Positions 25,732 through 37,300 of a stretch of DNA of 37,442 nucleotides are shown here, piece after piece. The stretch covers positions 1-37,442 of the forward strand of contig CANRCJ010000002.1 in NCBI GenBank assembly GCA_947629105.1, given 5' to 3'. Positions within the stretch are counted from its first letter, which is position 1. Every line of letters begins with the position of its first letter. Position numbers and translations under genes: made by a program. This DNA is from an uncultured Clostridia bacterium. GTDB lineage: Bacteria > Bacillota > Clostridia > TANB77 > CAG-508. A model generated the notes under the pieces. The model was not told where the DNA came from. It searched no databases and was given only the letters and a program-made list of their open reading frames with translations.

Positions 25732-28700
25732 TTATTGATTTTTAAATACCATTGTATATTTCTTTAACGTTGAGCCATCAACGAATACATAATCTTTAGT
25801 TGTGTAAATATCAACTTTCATAAGCCCTGGTTTTAGTTTAGTAAATCCTCCTAAAGTAAACGAATCAAGTTCCCAAAATAGTTCCCATGCAAGATCTGAT
25901 GCAGCACTACTTGCATTAGATTTTGTGACTTTTACAGGAGAAGATCCAACCCAAACATTGATGTAGTCTATTCCAGGCCCATTCATGAAATCAATTATCG
26001 TTTTCTTCAACTTTGATTTATATTTAGCATCATCTAGTGACCATAACGAGAATGATGGTTTTATTATCGTTACAATTACATCTTTATCAGTAATTGATAC
26101 TTGGAATAAATCTTTTAGCTCATTAACACATCCGCTTGTATTTAATGCTTTATCTTGTAATGCAGCTAAATCTACAGTTTTTATCCATTTAGCTGTTAAC
26201 GTGATATTGCTTGTTACTTTTGTTGTAAAATTAAATTGTTTGTCTGCTAAATACCATCCCATGAACTTATGACCACTCTTTGTTGGTTCTTGTGGTTGTG
26301 TTACTAATCCATTACTTCCAACATACACTGTTTGGTTTGATGTTGTACCATTATCATAAACAAATGTAACTGTATATGGCTCTATCTTAAGTTCAACATT
26401 ATATGTTTCTTCTTTATTTCCGTCACTTGACCTTGAATCTGCTATTAATGATACTGTTATATCAAATGTCTTTCCATCTAATTCTTCATTTGTCGTTGTA
26501 GTTAAAGCCTTTCCTCCTAATACATCTTTTGATAACCATGTACTGATTGTTTCTTTAACATTTGCAGTTTGATTTGTTATTGAAACTGTTTTTCCCACTT
26601 GTTTACATGTTAGTTTAACGGTTTCAATTTTATCACTGCCCTTCGCTATATTACCTAATGATACAAATACATTTAAACTGCTGTCTTGTATTTTTTCAGT
26701 TCTGTTTGTATTCTTTACTTGTATTGATGTCTTTTTTCCATCTTGTGTAACATTATATTTATTTGCTTGCTTTATTTCATCTACTGCTTTGTTAAATAAA
26801 TTGCTAACAGGTACTGTAACATAATCCTGAGCTGTAAATTGAATACTGTATGTTTCTTCTTTATTTCCTTCTGTTGTTCTTGCATCTTTTGTTAGCATTA
26901 CAGTTATATTGAATGTTTTTCCTGCTAATTCATCATTTACAGCTGTAGTTAATGCCTTTCCACCTAATATTTCTTTTGATAACCATGATGATATTGAATC
27001 TTTAATATTCGTAGCAGTATTTGTTATTGATAATAATTTTCCTGTCTCTTTATGTACAATTTTTACAGAATCTACTTTATTGTTATTTTTAGCAATATTT
27101 CCTAATGTTACAAATGTATTTAAAGAACTATCTTGTATCTTTTCTTCTCTATACATATTCTTTATTTGAGCTGTTACTTTCTTGTCTGTATTGGTGATAT
27201 TATATTTATTTGTTTGTTTTATTTCTTCTAGAGAATTGTTAAACATATTAACTATAGATACTTTTATATAATCTTCTACTGTAAAGCCTACTGTATAAGT
27301 TTCTTTTATAGTATTTTCTTCCGTCCTTGCATCATCAGTTAATGTAATATCAATATCAAATGATTTTCCTGATAATTCCTCATTTAAAGCTGTAGATAAG
27401 TCTTTTCCTACCAATACATCATTTGATAACCATTTTGATACTGCATCTTTAATATTAGCATCTTTGCTTGTTATTGATACTGATTTTCCTGTTCCTTTTT
27501 CTGTTATTTTTACTGACTTTACCTTATCATTAGATTTTATCATATTACCTAGTGATACAAGTGAATTTAGTCCGCTATTTTGTATTATTTCTTCTCTATA
27601 CGAATTCTTTATTTGAATTGTTGCATTTTTATTATTTTTTGTAATATTATATTGGTTTGTTGCCCTTATTTCTTCTATTGTTTTGCTAAATAATTCATCT
27701 AGAGATACTTTTACGTAGTCTTGTGCTGTAAATTTAAAATTATATGTTTCTTCTTTTTTGTTATTTTCTGTTCTTGCATCTTTTGTTAGTGTTGTAGTTA
27801 CATTAAATGTCTTTCCTGACAAATCTTCATTTGCCGCTGTACTAATTGTCTTTCCATTCAATATTACAGTTGCATATTTGTTTATCCATGCAATAATTGA
27901 CTCACTTGGGTTAGAAGTACTATTATTAATAATTAGCGTTTCTTCTACTCCACTAAACTTAATCATTAAAGTCTCAATGTTTTTATTTTCTTTTACTATA
28001 TTGCTTAGTAAAGTAAATATTGTTAATCCATTTTCTTGTGCTAATTCTTTTCTGTAAATATTTTTTACTTCAAGTGTTATATCATTGTTTTCTTTATTAA
28101 CATTGTATTTACCTGCTGACTTGAATTCCTCTAGTCTATTATTAACTAAGTTACTTACATTTACAGTAATATAATCTTGTGCTGTAAATGTAACATTGTA
28201 TCCTACTTCCTTCTCGTCTTTTTCTGTCCTTGCATCTTTTGTTAGTGATGCTACTATATTAAATGTTTTTCCAACTAGATTGTCATTTATCGCTTCAGTT
28301 AATGTTTTTCCACTTAGCACTTCTTGTGATAACCATGTAGTAATTATTTCTCTTATATTTTCATCTTTACTTGTTATTGATACTGTTTTTTCTGTTCCTT
28401 TTTCTGTTATTTTTACTGTATCAATTTTTTCATTATCGTTTATAACATTTGCTAATGTTATAAATGTGCTTAGTGTACTATCTTGTATGTTATTTTCTCT
28501 ATATATATTTTTTATTTGTGCTGTTATATTATTGTTGCTTTCTGAAACAGTATATTGATCTACAAGCTTTATTTCTTCTACTCTTTTACTAAATAGCTCA
28601 TTTAAAGATACTTGAATATAATTCTGAGCTGTAAATCCAATGCTATATTCTCCTTGTGTTTTACCATCCTCAGTTCTTGCATCTTTTGTCAATATTATAG

Positions 28701-31700
28701 TTATATCAAATGTTTTTCCTGATAAATTATCGTTTGCTGCTTCAGTTAATGCTTCTCCAGCTAGTATCTCTTTTGATAACCACGTAGTGATTGCCTCTTT
28801 AATATTTGCAGTTACGCTTGTTATTGATACTGACTTTTCTGTTCCTTTTTCTGTTATTTTTACTGTATCAATTTTATCGTTATCATTTATTATATTTGCT
28901 ACTGATAGAAATGTATTTAGAGAACTATCTTGTATTTTATCTTCTCTATATAAATTTTTTATCTGTAATGCTACATTTTTATTATTTTCTGTAACATTAT
29001 ATTTATCTGTTTGCTTTATCTCTTCTACCTTTTTATCAAATAAATCATTTAGAGAAACTTTTACATAATCTTGTGCCATTATTTTTAGGCTATATGTTTC
29101 TTCTGTTTTATTATCATCTGTCCTTGCATCAGCAGTTAAATTTATCAATATATCAAATGTCTTTCCTGCTAGTTCCTCATTTAATGCTTCTACTAATGTT
29201 TTCCCCTCTAGAACATCTTGTGATAGCCATAAAGTGATTTTTTCTGCAACATTTGTATCTATACTTGTTATTGATACTGACTTTTCTGTTCCTCTTTCTG
29301 TTATTTTTACTGTATCAATTTTATTGCTATCGTTTATTATATTTGCTACTGATAGAAATGTATTTAGAGAGCTATCTTGTATTTTGTCTTCTCTATATAT
29401 ATTTTTTATTTGTAATGTTACATCATTACCATTTTTTGTAACATCATACTTATTTGCTGTTTTTATTTCTTCTATCGTTTCATTAAATATATCATTAAGA
29501 CGTACCTTTGCATATCCTTCTGCTGTAAATTGTAGGTTGTATTTTACTTCTTTTTCGCCTTTTTCTGTTCTTGCATCTTTAGTTAATATTAATGATATAT
29601 CAAATACTTTTCCATCTAAATCTTCATTCACTGCTGTGCTAATTGACTTACCATTTAGAATTACATTTATATATTTAGTAATCCAGCTATAAATTGCATC
29701 TTTTGAATTTGAACCATCATTATTAATAATTAATTCTTCATCTATACCATTGCATTTAACCTTTATGGTCTCAATGTTCTTGTTTTCATTCATAATTGTA
29801 GTTAACGAAGTAAATATTGTTAGACCACTTTCTAGTACAGAATCTTCTCTGTAAATATTCTTTACTTCAAGTGTTATATTATTTCCATCTTGCATAATAT
29901 TGTATTTACCTGTTGTCTTAAATTCTTCTATTACATTATTAACTAAATTACTTATATTTACAATAACATAATCTTGTGCTGTAAATTTAACAGTATATAC
30001 TTTTCCTTTTTCATTATTCTCTGTTCTAGCATCTGCAGTTAACATTATAGATATATCAAAAGATTTTCCTTTCAAATTATCGTTTATGGCTTCATCTAGT
30101 GTTTTTCCTCCTAATATATCTTTTGATAGCCATGTAGTAATTTTTTCTGTAACATTTTCTTCTTTATCTGTTATTGATACTGCTTTTCCTGTTCCTTTTT
30201 CTGTTATTTTTACTGTATCAATTCTTTCATTATCTTTTATAATATTTGCTAATGTTACAAATATATTTAATGTATTTTCTTGTAATTTATCTTCTCTATA
30301 TATATTTTTTATTTGTATTGTTAAATTATTATTGTCTTCTACAACAGTATATTTGTCTACTACTTTTATTTCTTCTACTCTTTTATTGAATAACTCACTT
30401 ACAGGAACAGCGATATAATCTTCTGCTTTAAATATTATAGTATATGTTTCTCCTTTTTTATTATCTTCTGTTCTTGCATCTTTAGCTAATGTTACAGATA
30501 CATCAAATGTCTTGCCTGCTAAATTATCATTCATTATTTCTGTTAATGCTTTTCCTTCTAGTACTTCTTTTGATAGCCATGTAACAATAGTATCTTTAAT
30601 ATTAGTATCTTTACTTGTTATTGATACTGCTTTTCCTGTTCCTTTTTCTGTTATCTTTACTGTATCAATTTTATTGCTATCATTTACTAGACTTCCTAGT
30701 GACAAAAATGTATTTAAAGAACTATCTTGTATCTTTTCTTCTCTATAAAAGTTCTTTATTTGTAATGTTATATTTTTATCTTTTTCTGCAACATTATACT
30801 TATTTGTTAGCTTTATTTCTTCTAATCTTTTACTAAATAAACTATTTAAATATACTTGAACATAACCTTGTGCTGTAAATTTAAAATTATATGTTTCTTC
30901 TTTTTTATTATCTTCTGTTCTTGCATCTTTTGTTAATGTTGTAGTTATATCAAATGTCTTGCCTGCTATCTCATCATTTATTGCTTCTGTTAATGCTTTT
31001 TCTCCTAATATATCTTTTGATATCCATGCAGAAATTATTTCTGTAATATTTTCGTCTCTGCTTGTTATTGATACTGTTTTTCCTGTTTGTTTCTCCGTTA
31101 TTTTTACTGTATCAATTTTATCGCTATACTTAATTATATTTGCCAATGATACAAATGTGTTTAGTATGCTATCTTGCACCTTTTCTTCTCTGTATATATT
31201 TTTAACTTGTAGTATTATATCTTTGTTTTCTGCTGTAACAATGTACCAATCTGTATTCTTTACCTCTTCTATTCTATTATTATATAAATCATTTAAATGC
31301 ACTTGAATATAATCTTCAGCTGTATATTTAATACTATATGATTCTTCATCTTTTTCTTCTGTTGTCTTAGTTCCTGCTGATAATTTTATCAATATATCAA
31401 ATGTCTTTCCAGCTAAATCTTCGTTTTTAGCTGTTTCAAATGATTTACCGTTTAGTATTTCATTTGCATATTTATTCATCCATGAAATGACTGTTTGATA
31501 AGAATTTTCGTCATTATTATTTATAACTATTTTTTCTTCTACGGCACTACATTTAATTGTTATTGTCTCTATACCTTTATTTTTTTGTATCATATCATTT
31601 AATGCCATAATTATACTTAATGCGTTATCCTTAGCCAAATCTTCTCTATACATATTTTTTACTTGAATTCCAATATTATTTTCATCAAGTGTAATATTAT

Positions 31701-34068
31701 ATTTATTTGATTTCTTAAGTGCTTCGATATTTTCATTAACTAATTCCTTAACTGGAACTACATTAAATTCTTGTTTTCTAAATTCTATTTTGTATGCTTC
31801 TTGTATATTTCCATTTTTTGTTCTAGCATCAGGAGTTAATTTTATTGTAATTATAAATTGGTTATTTGCTATATCTTGAATATTTGGTTCAACTTTTGAA
31901 TTATCATCTAAGACATTTTCAACTAACCATTTATATATTTCTTCATATATATTTGATGTTAAACTATTGATTTGTAGAACTTTTTCATTTCCTGAATTCT
32001 GTATTGTTATATTCTCAATATTTTTGTTTTCTTGTAGAATATTACTTAGTTCAGCTACAAATGGATTGTTCTCTCCATCATTTAAAAGTTTTGTTTCTCT
32101 ATAATTATTTTTTACTTCAAGTATTGCTGTACGACTAGAACTTGTTACATTATATTTATTTGTATTTTTTACTTTTTGTATATACTGATTAAATAACTGA
32201 TTTATATCTACAATTACATAATCTTCTACTTCAAATTTAATCTTATATGTTTCCTCAGATTTGTATTTTGTTGTTTTTTCATCTTGTGCTAATTTAATTG
32301 TAAAGTTGAATGATTTTTTACTTAAATTATCATTTGTAACATTGTCTAATTCACTAACATTAAATATTGTTTCTACATATTTGTTTAACCATTCTTGAAT
32401 TGCTTCATATGAGTTTCTATCTTTACCTATTAGTAATTTTTCGTTAATATTATCATAACTTATCTCTACAGAATCAATAGCATCATTATTCATAATAATA
32501 CTATCTACTGCTTTCACAAATTCGTTATTTTCCTTGTTTTCAAATATTTTGTTTATTCTATATATGTTTTTTATCTCAAATGTAAATTCATTTTCTTTCT
32601 TTGAGATATTATATATGTTACTATCTTTTATTGTATTTGCAGCTTGTTCAACTATCTTGTCTACATCTATTGCGCTATTAAATTTGATTGAATATGTTTT
32701 GTTCTCTCCTACTAGTTCTGCATTATTTGTATCTAGAATAATATCTAAATAAAATGTCAATCCATCTAAGTCTTTTAAAGTCGCAGTTTCATAATCTCCA
32801 ACTATTGTTTTAACTAAATTTTTAAATTTAATATGTACAGAATCTCTATTGTCATTTTTGTCAAATGAATAAGTTATTGTGTTATTTTCTTGAGAAAACA
32901 CTCTAACTATATTAGCAGTTGATTTTACATATGTAATATTTACACCTGCGATTTCTTCTCTATTTAATAATTCCATTACTTTATTTTCAAAGAATGGATT
33001 TTCTATCTCTGAGATTTTTTTATAAATGTCTAAAACGTCTATTGCAATTATATCGCCATTTTTTATAGTTGCAACTAAATCATTTCTTTCGTCCATGCTT
33101 GGTATAACACTTGTTACTTCATCAGCAATTTCTACTAGTTTAACCCACTTAGCAGTTAATGTCATAGATTTTTCTACTGGTTTTGTAAAATCATATTCTG
33201 TATCATTAAGGTACCAACTGACTAATTTATATCCTTTTCTTATAATAGTATTAGCTGGCTTTGATACTGTTCTTCCTTCTTGTACTTCTACCTCTTGAGT
33301 AACATTATTATATTTATAATCGAATTTTACAATATATTTCTCAGGTGTAGGAGTTGTGCTGCTATTATGATTGTTACCACCGCCATTGTTATTATTGCTA
33401 TTTCCTGTGTTACCATTACTATTATTATTGCTATTATTATTGTTTCCACTGTTGTTATTACTATTGTTTCCGCTATTATTATTTCCATTATTATTATTTA
33501 CGTTGTTATCGTTACTGCCATTGTTATTATTGCTACTTCCACTGTTGTTATTGCTATTGCTATGATTATTGTTATTACTATTGTTGCTGTTATTATTGCT
33601 TACGTTATTGTTATTGCTGCTGTTGTTACTATTATTATTTTCGTTATCATTATTAACATTAGTATTATTGTCATTATTATTTTCTATGTTATTATCTTCT
33701 TGTGTCGGTATTGTATTTGGTGTATCACTTAAATCATTATCTTCATCTTTATTAGCAACATCTTTTATCCATCCAGCTTTTAAAGTCATATTACTTTTTA
33801 CTGGTGAATTAAAATCATATAAGTTATCGTTATAATACCATGCAGAAAAAACATACCCCTGTCTTTTTGGGTCTGTAGGTTTTGTTATTTTCTCATTCTT
33901 TTTTACCGTGATTGGGCTGATTAATGTTCCACCATTTGAATCAAATGTTATTTCATATTCTGGTTTGTTTAATGAAATAAAAGCTATTATTGCAATTACA
34001 GCTAATATAACTGCTAGAATAGCTATCAAGATTATTTTACCTCTTCTATTTAGAAGATTTGTTTCCAT
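25732..34068 (-). CDS. Giant membrane-anchored surface protein with InlB-type and tandem repeats
   Basis: A 2778-residue protein. Residues 8-31 form one signal-anchor helix (GKIILIAILAVILAVIAIIAF). An InlB B-repeat (Listeria-Bacteroides type, GYVFSAWYYND...MTLKAGW, about 33-97) is followed by an Asn/Ser-rich spacer of some 110 residues (126-236), a second InlB repeat (246-312), then about 15 tandem modules of about 148 residues (about 320-2550), a third InlB repeat (2556-2628) and a unique C-terminal domain ending DYVFVDGSTLKKYTMVFKNQ. Each module has the pattern KYNVT...IKN.YREE, ITEKGTGK.VSIT, WLSKEVL.GK.L, LAGKTFDI...LTKDARTE and YVKVSLNELF. No LPXTG sorting signal is visible. It probably projects from the membrane as an adhesin or stalk; no enzymatic motif is seen. 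The start ATG has AGGGGAG upstream. Confidence 0.9.
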   Translation of the reverse strand: METNLLNRRGKIILIAILAVILAVIAIIAFISLNKPEYEITFDSNGGTLISPITVKKNEKITKPTDPKRQGYVFSAWYYNDNLYDFNSPVKSNMTLKAGWIKDVANKDEDNDLSDTPNTIPTQEDNNIENNNDNNTNVNNDNENNNSNNSSNNNNVSNNNSNNSNNNNHSNSNNNSGSSNNNNGSNDNNVNNNNGNNNSGNNSNNNSGNNNNSNNNSNGNTGNSNNNNGGGNNHNSSTTPTPEKYIVKFDYKYNNVTQEVEVQEGRTVSKPANTIIRKGYKLVSWYLNDTEYDFTKPVEKSMTLTAKWVKLVEIADEVTSVIPSMDERNDLVATIKNGDIIAIDVLDIYKKISEIENPFFENKVMELLNREEIAGVNITYVKSTANIVRVFSQENNTITYSFDKNDNRDSVHIKFKNLVKTIVGDYETATLKDLDGLTFYLDIILDTNNAELVGENKTYSIKFNSAIDVDKIVEQAANTIKDSNIYNISKKENEFTFEIKNIYRINKIFENKENNEFVKAVDSIIMNNDAIDSVEISYDNINEKLLIGKDRNSYEAIQEWLNKYVETIFNVSELDNVTNDNLSKKSFNFTIKLAQDEKTTKYKSEETYKIKFEVEDYVIVDINQLFNQYIQKVKNTNKYNVTSSSRTAILEVKNNYRETKLLNDGENNPFVAELSNILQENKNIENITIQNSGNEKVLQINSLTSNIYEEIYKWLVENVLDDNSKVEPNIQDIANNQFIITIKLTPDARTKNGNIQEAYKIEFRKQEFNVVPVKELVNENIEALKKSNKYNITLDENNIGIQVKNMYREDLAKDNALSIIMALNDMIQKNKGIETITIKCSAVEEKIVINNNDENSYQTVISWMNKYANEILNGKSFETAKNEDLAGKTFDILIKLSAGTKTTEEKDEESYSIKYTAEDYIQVHLNDLYNNRIEEVKNTDWYIVTAENKDIILQVKNIYREEKVQDSILNTFVSLANIIKYSDKIDTVKITEKQTGKTVSITSRDENITEIISAWISKDILGEKALTEAINDEIAGKTFDITTTLTKDARTEDNKKEETYNFKFTAQGYVQVYLNSLFSKRLEEIKLTNKYNVAEKDKNITLQIKNFYREEKIQDSSLNTFLSLGSLVNDSNKIDTVKITEKGTGKAVSITSKDTNIKDTIVTWLSKEVLEGKALTEIMNDNLAGKTFDVSVTLAKDARTEDNKKGETYTIIFKAEDYIAVPVSELFNKRVEEIKVVDKYTVVEDNNNLTIQIKNIYREDKLQENTLNIFVTLANIIKDNERIDTVKITEKGTGKAVSITDKEENVTEKITTWLSKDILGGKTLDEAINDNLKGKSFDISIMLTADARTENNEKGKVYTVKFTAQDYVIVNISNLVNNVIEEFKTTGKYNIMQDGNNITLEVKNIYREDSVLESGLTIFTSLTTIMNENKNIETIKVKCNGIDEELIINNDGSNSKDAIYSWITKYINVILNGKSISTAVNEDLDGKVFDISLILTKDARTEKGEKEVKYNLQFTAEGYAKVRLNDIFNETIEEIKTANKYDVTKNGNDVTLQIKNIYREDKIQDSSLNTFLSVANIINDSNKIDTVKITERGTEKSVSITSIDTNVAEKITLWLSQDVLEGKTLVEALNEELAGKTFDILINLTADARTDDNKTEETYSLKIMAQDYVKVSLNDLFDKKVEEIKQTDKYNVTENNKNVALQIKNLYREDKIQDSSLNTFLSVANIINDNDKIDTVKITEKGTEKSVSITSVTANIKEAITTWLSKEILAGEALTEAANDNLSGKTFDITIILTKDARTEDGKTQGEYSIGFTAQNYIQVSLNELFSKRVEEIKLVDQYTVSESNNNITAQIKNIYRENNIQDSTLSTFITLANVINDNEKIDTVKITEKGTEKTVSITSKDENIREIITTWLSQEVLSGKTLTEAINDNLVGKTFNIVASLTKDARTEKDEKEVGYNVTFTAQDYITVNVSNLVNNRLEEFKSAGKYNVNKENNDITLEVKNIYRKELAQENGLTIFTLLSNIVKENKNIETLMIKFSGVEETLIINNSTSNPSESIIAWINKYATVILNGKTISTAANEDLSGKTFNVTTTLTKDARTENNKKEETYNFKFTAQDYVKVSLDELFSKTIEEIRATNQYNITKNNKNATIQIKNSYREEIIQNSGLNSLVSLGNMIKSNDKVKSVKITEKGTGKSVSITSKDANIKDAVSKWLSNDVLVGKDLSTALNEELSGKSFDIDITLTDDARTEENTIKETYTVGFTVEDYIKVSIVNMFNNSLEEIKQTNKYNITNTDKKVTAQIKNMYREEKIQDSSLNTFVTLGNIAKNNNKVDSVKIVHKETGKLLSITNTATNIKDSISSWLSKEILGGKALTTAVNDELAGKTFNITVMLTKDARTTEGNKEETYSIQFTAQDYVTVPVSNLFNKAVDEIKQANKYNVTQDGKKTSIQVKNTNRTEKIQDSSLNVFVSLGNIAKGSDKIETVKLTCKQVGKTVSITNQTANVKETISTWLSKDVLGGKALTTTTNEELDGKTFDITVSLIADSRSSDGNKEETYNVELKIEPYTVTFVYDNGTTSNQTVYVGSNGLVTQPQEPTKSGHKFMGWYLADKQFNFTTKVTSNITLTAKWIKTVDLAALQDKALNTSGCVNELKDLFQVSITDKDVIVTIIKPSFSLWSLDDAKYKSKLKKTIIDFMNGPGIDYINVWVGSSPVKVTKSNASSAASDLAWELFWELDSFTLGGFTKLKPGLMKVDIYTTKDYVFVDGSTLKKYTMVFKNQ
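26400..33110 (-). repeat. About 15 tandem coding repeats with ~444-450 bp period
   Basis: The motif encoding TKDARTE recurs with a spacing near 444 bases (for instance at about 30470 and 30915). About 15 diverged copies are visible; central ones (about 27300-31400) are the most alike, edge copies most diverged, as expected of unequal crossing-over. A subset (around 27850-28080, 29650-29880, 31450-31680) has a variant central block with SGVEETLIINN and replaces the ITEKGTGK block. Confidence 0.85.
33363..33690 (-). repeat. Low-complexity Asn/Ser-rich coding microsatellite
   Basis: An irregular run of AAC/AAT with AGC/AGT and GGC/GGT codons gives a spacer made of Asn with scattered Ser and Gly. 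It is likely to vary in length between strains. Long open frames on the other strand here are artefacts of the repeat. Confidence 0.9.
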
Positions 34069-34202
34069 AATTTTTTCTCTCCCCTTTAATATAATTAAGT
34101 ATTATATATATTTATTTACATATTTTAACACACAATATATATTTTACCATTTTTTAGAGAGAAAATCAATATTTTTGCCAAAAATATTATGTAAATTTGA
34201 TA

Positions 34203-34253
34203 TAAAAATACACCTACAAATATTAGATGTATTTCTAACATTTGAGGTGTATT
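34203..34253 (-). terminator. Terminator after the upstream giant repeat protein
   Basis: AATACACCT and AGGTGTATT form the base of a long hairpin, with an inner stem (AAAT-TTAGA against TCTAA-ATTT) and a U-rich tail on the minus strand. It ends the transcript of the gene at 34301. Confidence 0.8.
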
Positions 34254-34300
34254 GAGTTAATATAAAGTTATATCTTAGTTAAGCTCATTTAGAATATTAA

Positions 34301-37300
34301 TTATACAACGAAGTCTAATGTATATTCTAGATATGAATCTGGTGCTAAAACATAGTCGTCATCTAGTTCTATTTGAACTTTAATTGTAGTTTTCATATCT
34401 ACTAAATCTTGTTCTGAAGCTACGGAAGGATCAGGGACACTACTCATCAATTTAAAAGCCAATTGTGCAGCATAAGGAGTATAATCACTTGACTTTTCAA
34501 CTGTTACGTAATTAGGTGATGGCTCATCTGTTTTTGTTTCTCCAACAATTATAGTAAAAGATTTAATACCTGGTGTATTCATAAATTCGGTAAGAGTTAC
34601 ATTAGCTCCTGTATGGCTCGTTAATTCGCTTAATTTAGTAGTAGGAGATAACATTTTAACTTTTACAATATTTTCTTCTATGTTTACTTGTACCTTACCC
34701 TTTGTTGGATCATTAATACCTTCTTTTTTACCAATAGCATTTTCTTGCATTGCTCTTATATCAGCTAATAATTTTATTGTTATTGTATATTCTTTTGTTT
34801 CCTTTTCACCTGCTTCTGTTCTTGCATCAGGTGTTAGAGTTGCTTTTACTGTTATTGTTTTTCCTGCAAATTGGCTGTTTTTTAAATCATTGAGCTGATT
34901 TCTATTTAACCATTGAGTAATTGTTTCTACATAATTCGTATCCTTTTTTATCTCAAGAGTTTGTTCAACATCAGCACCATTATAAGTTAATGTTAAACTT
35001 GCAACATTGTTATTAAACATTTCTGTTAATGCTAAGATTACTCCTGTTCCTGTTGAAAGCACACTCTCATTAATAAAATCAGCTTTTACTGCAACTGTTA
35101 CATTTTGTGGATTTTCTTCATCAACTATTGCAACAAATTTTCCTGCTGTTTCTAATTTACTAGTTAAATTAGAAATTACTTCTTGTTCTTTAACTATTGT
35201 ATAGTCTTCTAATTCAAATGTTATTGTATATGTTTCTTGTTCATTTTTATTTTCTGATACAAAGTCTTCCTTTAATGCTACTGTTATAGTTGCTGCAGCT
35301 GCTGTATCTTTTAACATTCCATATACTTTTTCGTTTGTTAAGTTTGTAATAGTTTCTGCAGTAAGACTATCAAAAGTTCCTGCTTTAAACATTTTATCTT
35401 TATTTTCTATTACCCATGCTATAATCTCATTTTTTGCAGTTGCTGCATTTTTAATTTCAATATCACATCCACAATAATTTAATGTAATGTGATCTACTTT
35501 ATTATCTTCGTTAAGTAATTTTCCTAATGCAACTATTATGTCAGTTCCACCGATAACTTTATCTTCTCTATTTTCTGCTTTTACTTTAACATCTACTTTA
35601 TTTCCTTCAACTTTAACTGTATATTTTCCCTCATCATGAGTTCCTTCAAGAACTTTTTTAACGCTATCAACCATACTAGCTACATTTTTTTGTTCTGGTT
35701 GTTTTCTTATTTCTACATTGTAAGTTTCTTCATCAAGTTTGTCGTCACTACCTTTAACTTTTGCATCTTCTGTAAGTTTTACTTTTACTGAGAATTTTGT
35801 ACCTATTATATCCTGAAGTTTTGCAGTTTCAATAGTTAAACTAGGTTTTTTTGTTTTTAAATATGTTTCTAAGTATGTTTTTATAACATCAAAGTAGTTA
35901 TCATCTTTATTTATAGTTAAAGGATCTGCATCATCATATCCATCAATTGTCAATGTCATTGATGCAATAGTTCCTTCATTAAACATTTCTGTTAATGCAA
36001 AGATTACTTGTGTTCCACCTATTATAGGATCATTTGCACTTGTATTATTTACTGTAACTTTTACATTTTTATTTTCATCAACTTTTACTTCAAATTTTCC
36101 ACTGCCTTTTATTAAATCTGCTGCATCATTTACATATTCTGCTACTGGTACTTGAACATAGTCCTCTAATTTTATTGTAACTGTATATTTTTCTTCTGCT
36201 TTGCCATTTTCTGACATTGCATCTTTTAATACTACTGCTACACTTAAGTCAGCATTTTTTACTAGATCATATAAATCTTCATTCTTCATTAATGAAACAT
36301 CTTTATTTTTAAATATTGAAGTTGTTGCTAGCCATACTAATATATCATTTTTAGCAGTTTCTGCATTTGAAATGTCCTTTGTTTCATTTCCTAACGCTAA
36401 TACTATATGGTCAACATTTTCATCTGCAAGTAATTCTCCTAATGCTACTATTGCATTTGTTCCACCTATAGCTAATTTATTTCTTTCTTCTGCTTTTACT
36501 TCAACTGTTATATTATGATCTACTACTGTTACATTATATTTATTAGAATTTTCAAGTGCTGTTTCAACTTTTGAAACCATATTTGATACATTCTTTTCTG
36601 TTTTGAATGATATCTCATATTCTGCTGTCTTAGATGTTGTTCCATCTACAACTGCATTGTCTGTTGTTGTAACTGTTACTTTTACTGTTTTACCTACTAA
36701 ATCACTATTCGTTGCATCTTCTAATGTTTTGCCTATTGTAGGTAAGTAAGTATTTAACCAAGCTACAACTTGAGCATAATAATCAGCTCCATTTTTTAAT
36801 GTTAATTTCTCATTATATCCTGTTAATTCCATTGTTACTGATGCTATGTTCTTATCATTGTTCATCATTTCTGTTAATGCAACAAATGCCATTGAGCCAC
36901 CTTCTGTAATAGAGTCACCTGCTGTTGCATTTTTTACTACTACTGTTACCTTATCTCCTTCTACTATTGCTTCGAATTTATTACTTGTATTTATTGTCTT
37001 TGCTGCTGTTTCTACATAGCTGTCTACATCAACAATTTTAATCCATTTTGCTGTTAATGTTATATTTCCTGTTACCTTATTGCTGAAATTATATTTTTGT
37101 CCATTCAAATACCATCCATCAAATTTATATCCAGCTCTTGTTGTATCTTTAGGAGCTTCTACTGTATTTCCTTCTAATACTGGTTTTGTTGTTGTTTTGT
37201 TATTATATCCATAATTAAATGTTACTGTGTATGTCTCTTTTAAATATTTATAGTCTATGTAATTTATGTTTATTGGTTTTGAGTTACTTATTTCTAATTT

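Noticed and set aside
26400..33110. Tandem repeats as a CRISPR array or mobile element
   Set aside because: The period is about 444 bases, in frame, without spacers, and lies within one continuous coding sequence.
33280..33835. Leu/Ile-rich open frames on the plus strand
   Set aside because: They are the complement of the Asn/Ser microsatellite and have no coding features.
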